44,575 nt of DNA from Kribbella catacumbae DSM 19601 (GTDB taxonomy: Bacteria; Actinomycetota; Actinomycetes; Propionibacteriales; Kribbellaceae): the NCBI RefSeq assembly GCF_000372465.1, contig NZ_AQUZ01000066.1, forward strand, positions 1-44,575, given 5' to 3'. The notes beneath the pieces were generated by a model, which was given only the letters and a program-made list of their open reading frames with translations, searched no databases and was not told the DNA's origin. Positions 39,603 to 44,575 of the stretch are shown piece after piece. A program made the translations under genes and the position numbers. Position 1 is the stretch's first letter; each line of letters opens with the position of its first letter.

Positions 39603-41027
39603 ATGATCGTCCCTTCGAAAGACCTGCCGGTCGTGGTGATCGGTGCCGGCCCGGTGGGCCTGGCCGCTGCGGCGCACCTGGCGGACCGCGGTGTCGACTT
39701 CGTTGTCCTGGAGTCGGGTCCCAGCGCGGCCGCCGCGATCGAGGAATGGCGGCACGTCCGCCTGTTCAGCCCGTGGCGTTATGGCGTCGACTCCGCTGCC
39801 CGGCGACTGCTCGACGAGGCCGGCTGGACCGAGCCCGACCCGGACATGCTGCCGACCGGCGGCGACCTGATCGACCAGTACCTCGCGCCACTGGTGAAGA
39901 CCCCGCAGCTAGCCGACCGGATCCAGTACGGCGCTGAGGTGGTTGCCGTGACCCGCGCCGGATTCGACCGGATCCGTACTGCGGGCCGCGACGACGCCCC
40001 GTTCCTGATCCGCCTGGCCGACGGCGAAGAGCTCACCGCGTCCGCTGTCGTGGACGCAGCGGGGACCTGGCGCAAACCCAACGTCCTGGGCGGATCCGGC
40101 ATCCCCGCTCGCGGCGAGACCGATGCCGCCGACGCGGTCGCGCACGCGCTGCCCGACGTACTGGGCCGAGACCGCGCCCGGTTCGCAGGCCGCCGTACTG
40201 CGGTAGTCGGCGCGGGCCACTCCGCATCGACCACGCTGCTCGACCTCGGCGAACTGGCCGAGCAGGAACCCGGCACGGAGATCGTCTGGGTCGTCCGCGG
40301 AAGCAGCCAGGAACGGACCTATGGCGGCGGGGAAGCCGACGAACTGCCGGCCCGCGGCGCCCTCGGCGAGCGTGTCAAGAAGCTCGTTCAGTCCGGCCGA
40401 GTCGAACTAGTCGGCGGCTTCCGCACCGAAGGAATCACCCGTACTGCGGACGGCCGGGTTCAGCTCGTCGCAGGGGAGCAGGCCGTCGTGGCCGACACCG
40501 TGGTGAACTCGACCGGGTTCCGGCCGGACCACGGGGTCGTCGCCGAACTGCGCCTCGACCTGGACCCGATCCTTGGCTCGACCCGCGCGCTGGCGCCGTT
40601 GATCGACCCGAACAAGCACTCCTGCGGGACGGTCCCGCCGCACGGCGTCGACGAGCTCGCGCATCCCGAGCAGGGCTACTACGCGATCGGCGCCAAGTCG
40701 TACGGTCGCGCTCCGACCTTCCTGCTGGCCACCGGCTACGAGCAGGCCCGCTCGGTCGTCGCCGCGCTGGCCGGCGACTGGGAGGCTGCGCGCGACGTAC
40801 AGCTCGATCTGCCGGAGACCGGCGTGTGCTCGTCGAGCTTGGCCTTCCCTGGCGAAGAAGCCACGGCGAGCAGTGGCTGCTGCGGTCCTGCTCCGCAGGC
40901 GACCGCGGGCAACTCGGCGGCGGAGCCGGCGCGGGCGACTTCCCGTGGATTGGCGACTGGCATCGGCGGCGGTCTGCTCACCGTCCTCGACCCCCCGAAG
41001 GTCACGCAATCCGGCTGCTGCAGCTGA
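39603..41027 (+). CDS. FAD/NAD(P)-dependent monooxygenase of arsenic loci (ArsO-like)
   Basis: 474 residues. FAD motif 'VVVIGAGPVGLAAAAHLADR' at the N-terminus and NAD(P) motif 'TAVVGAGHSASTTLL' near 200, a flavin monooxygenase layout. The C-terminal ~70 residues are unusual: three Cys clusters 'TGVCSSS', 'SSGCCGPAP' and a terminal 'QSGCCS', resembling vicinal-thiol arsenite-binding sequences. Similar flavoproteins (ArsO) accompany actinobacterial ars operons. Divergent from arsR with an operator between, followed by an MFS gene. It may oxidise an arsenical; the reaction is not established from sequence. Confidence 0.88.
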   Translation: MIVPSKDLPVVVIGAGPVGLAAAAHLADRGVDFVVLESGPSAAAAIEEWRHVRLFSPWRYGVDSAARRLLDEAGWTEPDPDMLPTGGDLIDQYLAPLVKTPQLADRIQYGAEVVAVTRAGFDRIRTAGRDDAPFLIRLADGEELTASAVVDAAGTWRKPNVLGGSGIPARGETDAADAVAHALPDVLGRDRARFAGRRTAVVGAGHSASTTLLDLGELAEQEPGTEIVWVVRGSSQERTYGGGEADELPARGALGERVKKLVQSGRVELVGGFRTEGITRTADGRVQLVAGEQAVVADTVVNSTGFRPDHGVVAELRLDLDPILGSTRALAPLIDPNKHSCGTVPPHGVDELAHPEQGYYAIGAKSYGRAPTFLLATGYEQARSVVAALAGDWEAARDVQLDLPETGVCSSSLAFPGEEATASSGCCGPAPQATAGNSAAEPARATSRGLATGIGGGLLTVLDPPKVTQSGCCS

Positions 41028-41035
41028 TGCACTCT

Positions 41036-41123
41036 CTGATCATTCGCCCCCTTTTGACCTCCTGTGGAGACAGCCCGGAGTTGCGGGGTCAGCGGCGTGG
41101 GTCAAAAGGGGGCGAATGATCAG
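41036..41123 (+). promoter_or_regulatory. 24-bp perfect inverted repeat enclosing the MFS start codon
   Basis: Left arm 41036-41059, right arm 41100-41123, exact reverse complements, 40-base loop. The left arm begins eight bases after the monooxygenase stop. The right arm contains the AAGGGGG ribosome binding site and ATG 41116 of the MFS gene. In mRNA the stem would hide both. It could be a translational switch, a terminator/antiterminator, or the footprint of a small mobile element. Confidence 0.7.
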
Positions 41124-42366
41124 GGGGATTCTGTCGACGGCCGCCGCTCCCGATCTCAAGCCGGGTAGCGGTGGCCGTTGGCGGTTGATCGCAGCGCTCG
41201 CAGTGACCCAGACGGTCGGCTACGGCGTCTTGTACTACGCGTTCAGCGCCTTGATCGGCCCGATGAGCAGCGATCTGCAGATCTCGACCGCGACGGCCGC
41301 GGGTGCGCTGACCATCGCAGTACTGACGACTGGGGCGATGGCGATCCCGGTCGGGCGTTGGCTCGATGCTCGTGGTGGGCACGCCTTGATGACCGTGGGG
41401 TCGGTGCTTGGTGCGATCGCTCTGGCTGCTTGGTCGCAGGTCCAGACAGCACCGCAGTTGTATGCGGTGTTCGTGCTGATCGGGGTCGCGTCATCGATGG
41501 TGCTGTACGGGCCGGCCTTTGCGGTGATCGTGGCCGTCACCGATCCAGTACGCCGTACTCAGTCGTTGCTCGCGGTCACGTTGGTTGGCGGGTTCGCCAG
41601 CTCCATCTTCATCCCGCTGACCGGCCGGCTCGTGGACGCCTACGACTGGCGCACCACCCTTCTGATCCTGCTCGCTATCTATGGCTTCCTCGCCATTCCC
41701 TTGCACGCTGTCGCTCTGCGGCACACCGGGCCCCGCCGTGTGTCTGCACCGGAGCGGGCTTCGCCGTCCCATGTACTGCGAGATCCGGGGTTCTGGCTAC
41801 TCGCTGGAGCGTTCGTTCTGCACAGTGCTGCCCTGGCCGTGATCGCGATCCACCTCGTGCTCTATCTGATCAGCCTCGGTCACCCGCCAGCCATCGCGGC
41901 CACGTTGGCAGGCCTGCTGGGCTTGCTCTCGGTCACCGGTCGGGTCGTGACCACGGTGTCGCTCCGCTGGTTGCCGATGGCCACTATCGCGGCCGTCATC
42001 TTGATGGTGCAGGGCATCGCGATCGCCCTGCTGCCCTTGTTTGGAAGGCATCTGCTCGGCACGGTGGTGTGTCTGGTCCTGTTCGGCCTGGGCTTCGGGG
42101 TTGCTTCGATCGCCACCCCGGCCATCCTCCTCGACCGCTACGGCTCCACCGGCTACGCCACCATCGCAGGAACCCTCGCAACCCCCGTCCTCATCTCCCG
42201 CGCCTGCGCCCCGCTCGGCGGCGCAGTACTAGCCGCCGCCGTCGGCTACACCACAGTCATCCTGCTGGTCGCCGCAGCCTGCATCACCGCGGCGAGCTTC
42301 CTCGCCCTGACCCGTTGGCTCCCGGCCCATCACGCCGATCCGGCCGCAGCCTGCCCTGGGGCTTAG
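41116..42366 (+). CDS. MFS transporter in arsenic locus
   Basis: 416 residues with about twelve TM helices, 'GYGVLYYAFSALIGPMSSDL' in TM1 and 'VGRWLDARGGHALM' in the TM2-3 loop. The C-terminus is short. AAGGGGG is five bases before ATG 41116; the open frame continues upstream but overlaps the monooxygenase gene and the inverted repeat. It follows the ArsO-like gene, so it may export its product or an organoarsenical. This subfamily also includes carboxylate permeases, so the substrate is uncertain. Its stop overlaps that of the convergent YciI gene by four bases. Confidence 0.88.
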   Translation: MIRGILSTAAAPDLKPGSGGRWRLIAALAVTQTVGYGVLYYAFSALIGPMSSDLQISTATAAGALTIAVLTTGAMAIPVGRWLDARGGHALMTVGSVLGAIALAAWSQVQTAPQLYAVFVLIGVASSMVLYGPAFAVIVAVTDPVRRTQSLLAVTLVGGFASSIFIPLTGRLVDAYDWRTTLLILLAIYGFLAIPLHAVALRHTGPRRVSAPERASPSHVLRDPGFWLLAGAFVLHSAALAVIAIHLVLYLISLGHPPAIAATLAGLLGLLSVTGRVVTTVSLRWLPMATIAAVILMVQGIAIALLPLFGRHLLGTVVCLVLFGLGFGVASIATPAILLDRYGSTGYATIAGTLATPVLISRACAPLGGAVLAAAVGYTTVILLVAAACITAASFLALTRWLPAHHADPAAACPGA

Positions 42367-42719
42367 TCGGCCGTTGCCTCGGCGATCGATCTGGGCGCCC
42401 GCACCTTGGTGAACTGGATGTTGCCGGCGGGCATCATCCACGTCATCACCTCGACTGCCAACCGGCCGACCTGTACCGCGGGATCAGCCTCGGCATGTGC
42501 TCGAGCGGTAGCCGGGTCGACCGACCAGATGGAGAAGCCACGAAAGCGCTCGTCGTCCTGATCTGTCAGCGGTCCGCGAGCCAAGATCAGCCCGCGATCC
42601 TGCAGCCCGGCACCATGCGTCAGGTGCCGATCCTGCAGCTCGGCCGCCTGCTCCTCCGTCATGACAGGCGCATCCGGCCGCAACGTCAACAGAATCACGG
42701 TGTAGCTGTCGAATCGCAT
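42363..42719 (-). CDS. YciI-like protein
   Basis: 118 residues with 'YTVILLTLRPDAP', 'LQDRHLTHGAGLQDRGLILA' and 'IWSVDPATARAHAEADPAVQ' followed by 'VEVMTWMMP': the ferredoxin-like YCII fold with the conserved His and Asp of the family. YciI members are often small accessory enzymes or dehalogenase-like proteins. Single gene, convergent with the arsenic-locus MFS gene with overlapping stops. Confidence 0.9.
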   Translation of the reverse strand: MRFDSYTVILLTLRPDAPVMTEEQAAELQDRHLTHGAGLQDRGLILARGPLTDQDDERFRGFSIWSVDPATARAHAEADPAVQVGRLAVEVMTWMMPAGNIQFTKVRAPRSIAEATAD

Positions 42720-42836
42720 ATGCCCAACCTACAAGCCGCTCACCGTCGAGGTGCAGACTCTGGATCTGGACGAGTAGAGAACCTCCGGCCGATCCGCGCA
42801 TCAAGGTCTACAACGGGTGATGCGAGGGGATGAACC

Positions 42837-44035
42837 ATGGCCAGTACGCCGGACAAGCTCACGATCGTGTCTGTCCGCCGGGTCATGGCGCTGGCGGGTC
42901 TGGGCGGCGCCCTGGCAGGCGGGGTCGCCTGGATCGCAGGGTGGCCGTACGCTCACGCCCTGACCACCGTCGGCCTGCTCATCATGGTGATCAGCTACGA
43001 CTTCATGATCGAGCTGCGCGCTGGTCTCGGTGCGTTCCACACCCGCAACATCCAGAAGTTCAGCGACAAGTTCGATCCCGAGCAGGCCCTGGACTCCGCG
43101 GGCACGGCCGTGCACCACTTCCGGAAGCTAGCCGCCAAACACCCCGCCGAAAGCTGGCACCTTGCGCGCCGGCCACTTTTCGATCTCGCTCAACCGCGTC
43201 GCCGTCACCCTCGGCCGTCTGGACCGTGAGGCCGAGGCGATCCCTCACACCACGGAAGCAATCGCCCTCACCCGCCAGCTGGTCGCGCTGCACGAAGGCA
43301 GACTCGCCCTGAATCTGTCCAACCTGACGATCTCGCTGTTCGATGGCGAGGAGTGGGACCGCGCACTGCCGGTCGCGGAGGAAGCCTGGGAGATTCGCCG
43401 CCGCCTGGCCGCCACGGATCCAGAGCTGCGTGACGAGGCTGTCCTGGACGCGAACCAGTTGAGGACGATCCTGAACCGGCTGGATCGGCCGGGGCAGATC
43501 CAGCGCGTGTCCGAGGCGGTAGTCGGGTACGAGCGCGCGCTGCTCGCCGACGATCCCGCCCGGCTGCCTGAGTTCGCCGACGCTGTCCGGATGCTAGGCA
43601 ACAGCCTGGTGGCCGAGGGGCGGGTCCCTGAAGGAAAGGCGCGCTGGTACGAGTCGCTCGAGCTGCAGAGGCGCTTTAGCGAGAACAACGACGATGGCCG
43701 CTCCGGCTACGCGGCCGCCTGCGAGGCGGTCGGCCACAGTCTGGGCCGACTCCGCCACGCCGAGGAGTCACTCACCGTCCACCGCGACGGCCTCGCCGTA
43801 CGGCGAACGCTGGCGGCATCAGACACCCGGCACCACGAGCAGCTGGTGAGAGCACTGGCTAGTGCTGCTGCGCGACTCAACCGGTCCGAGCAACCCGAGC
43901 TGGCTAGGCAATTCGCAGCAAAAGGGCCTAGCGCTGTACCGCGAGCGCCCTGACTCCAGCGGCCCACCCGAGTTGCAGCAAGTCCTCCAGGAACTCGCGG
44001 AGGACCCCAGACGCGATGCGGATCAGGAGCCGTAG
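42837..44035 (+). pseudogene. TPR membrane-anchored protein broken by two frameshifts
   Basis: Frame 1 from ATG 42837 has two TM helices ('VMALAGLGGALAGGVAWIAG', 'HALTTVGLLIMVISYDFMI') and the beginning of a TPR array, up to 'KHPAESWHLA'. The array continues in another frame from about 43165 ('HFSISLNRVAVTLGRL', 'EAWEIRRRLAATDPELRDEA'), with five or more TPR-like helix pairs. A third frame takes over near 43920 ('LALYRERPDSSGPPELQQVL') and ends at TAG 44033-44035. All three pieces have coding-like composition and join at matching points, so this was one ~395-residue gene. Two sequencing indels are an alternative. Confidence 0.65.
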
Positions 44036-44457
44036 GGCGCGGAGCCGGTCAGGCATGGGCTGATGAAATCTGCTGCGTCCTGGCTGACCATGCCATCAAC
44101 AAGAATCCTGCTGTCGAGAGTGCGGAGTGACATGAGCGAGCTGACCACCGATCGCCTGCTGGCAAACAGGGTGGGTTCACTCGTATATCCACCACGAGCG
44201 CCGGCGCCAGCCGGCATCAACGGTTGGGGAGGATGCTCGCGGGGGACCTGGGGCGGGTTTTAACCCGATCTGGGGGCAATTTCCTCCCCGCCCCGGCGAG
44301 GGTTGGTCGGCTTTGGGCACGGGCTAGGGCCGCCCGGGGCGGCTTGGGTGGCCGGCCGGTGCCCAAGGTGGCTGAGGCGGTCGACTTGGGGCACGGTGTG
44401 GGCGTCGAAAAGGCGGCAGCGGCAGGTGTGGGCGTCGTACAGCGGCAGCGGGCTGCG
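44036..44457. other. Stretch without a recognisable gene
   Basis: 422 bases. Short open frames on both strands have no ribosome binding site and resemble nothing known. From about 44280 the sequence turns very G-rich with GGC/GGG runs leading into a tandem repeat. Confidence 0.5.
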
Positions 44458-44575
44458 GGCAGGACCCGACCCTCACCGTTGGCGCTCGGCCCATTGACAG
44501 GGGACAGCCGGGGCGGGGCAGGACCCGACCTTGACCGTCGGCGCTCGGCCCATTGACAGGGGACAGCCGGGGCGG
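44458..44575. repeat. 59-bp tandem repeat, two copies, cut by the window edge
   Basis: Copy 1 at 44458-44516 and copy 2 at 44517-44575 differ at three positions. Each contains GGCAGGACCCGACC and CATTGACAGGGGACAGCCGG. The second copy ends exactly at the window end, so the array may be longer. Confidence 0.85.

Noticed and set aside
44458..44575. Possible CRISPR array
   Set aside because: The repeat unit is 59 bp with no separate variable spacers, and no cas genes are in the window.
1..44575. tRNA, rRNA or riboswitch genes
   Set aside because: No cloverleaf-like or ribosomal sequence was noticed by eye on either strand. A covariance-model scan would be decisive but could not be run.

Overview
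The window is high-GC actinobacterial DNA. Evidence: dense G/C third positions, many GTG starts, ATGA/GTGA stop-start overlaps, a fabG4-type reductase beside a MaoC hydratase and a thiolase, CsoR, F420/PPOX-type enzymes and a Tat-exported fucosidase. The gene mix suggests a soil or plant-associated Propionibacteriales member (Kribbella or Nocardioidaceae-like). That placement is an inference, not a demonstrated identity.

Layout. 1-0.45 kb: 3' end of an IS1634-like transposase and its terminator hairpin. 0.5-6.4 kb: a fatty-acid block, with maoC, fabG4, thiolase and tetR on the minus strand, divergent from an acyl-CoA dehydrogenase. 6.4-11.3 kb: an MFS exporter behind a CsoR-type palindrome, and csoR itself. 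They are separated by a 2.9-kb segment bounded by 51-bp inverted repeats. That segment carries a truncated ERCC4-type gene, a sigma protein with only region 4, and an MFS permease fused to a zinc-finger anti-sigma domain. 11.5-16.1 kb: AhpD-like protein, a kup remnant, a GntR regulator divergent from a GH29 fucosidase, and a small membrane protein. 16.1-19.6 kb: a minus-strand operon of flavohemoglobin, DivIVA-like coiled-coil protein and bacterial nitric oxide synthase. 19.6-25.7 kb: decayed genes, PPOX proteins, a serine hydrolase, and an SRPBCC-ArsR-SDR-PEP mutase-like operon with two operator palindromes around its promoter.

25.7-31.1 kb: a two-component system divergent from a 50-residue membrane peptide, an ABC ATPase and an FtsX/MacB-like permease. 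31.1-35.8 kb: ArsR-CDF metal efflux pair, DHFR-family reductase, and a DrrAB-like ABC exporter with its MerR regulator. 35.9-42.4 kb: DUF4383 membrane protein, a Cys-rich zinc-ribbon protein and a BON protein lead into an arsenic locus. That locus has an ArsR-ArsC fusion, an aquaporin-type channel and ArsC, then a convergent second ArsR, a flavin monooxygenase and an MFS permease whose start codon lies inside a perfect 24-bp inverted repeat. 42.4-44.6 kb: YciI protein, a TPR gene broken by two frameshifts, and a 59-bp tandem repeat at the edge.

The items most worth following up are the NOS-DivIVA-flavohemoglobin operon, the sigma4 / MFS-ZAS pair inside the inverted-repeat-bounded segment, and the sequestered start of the arsenic-locus MFS gene.
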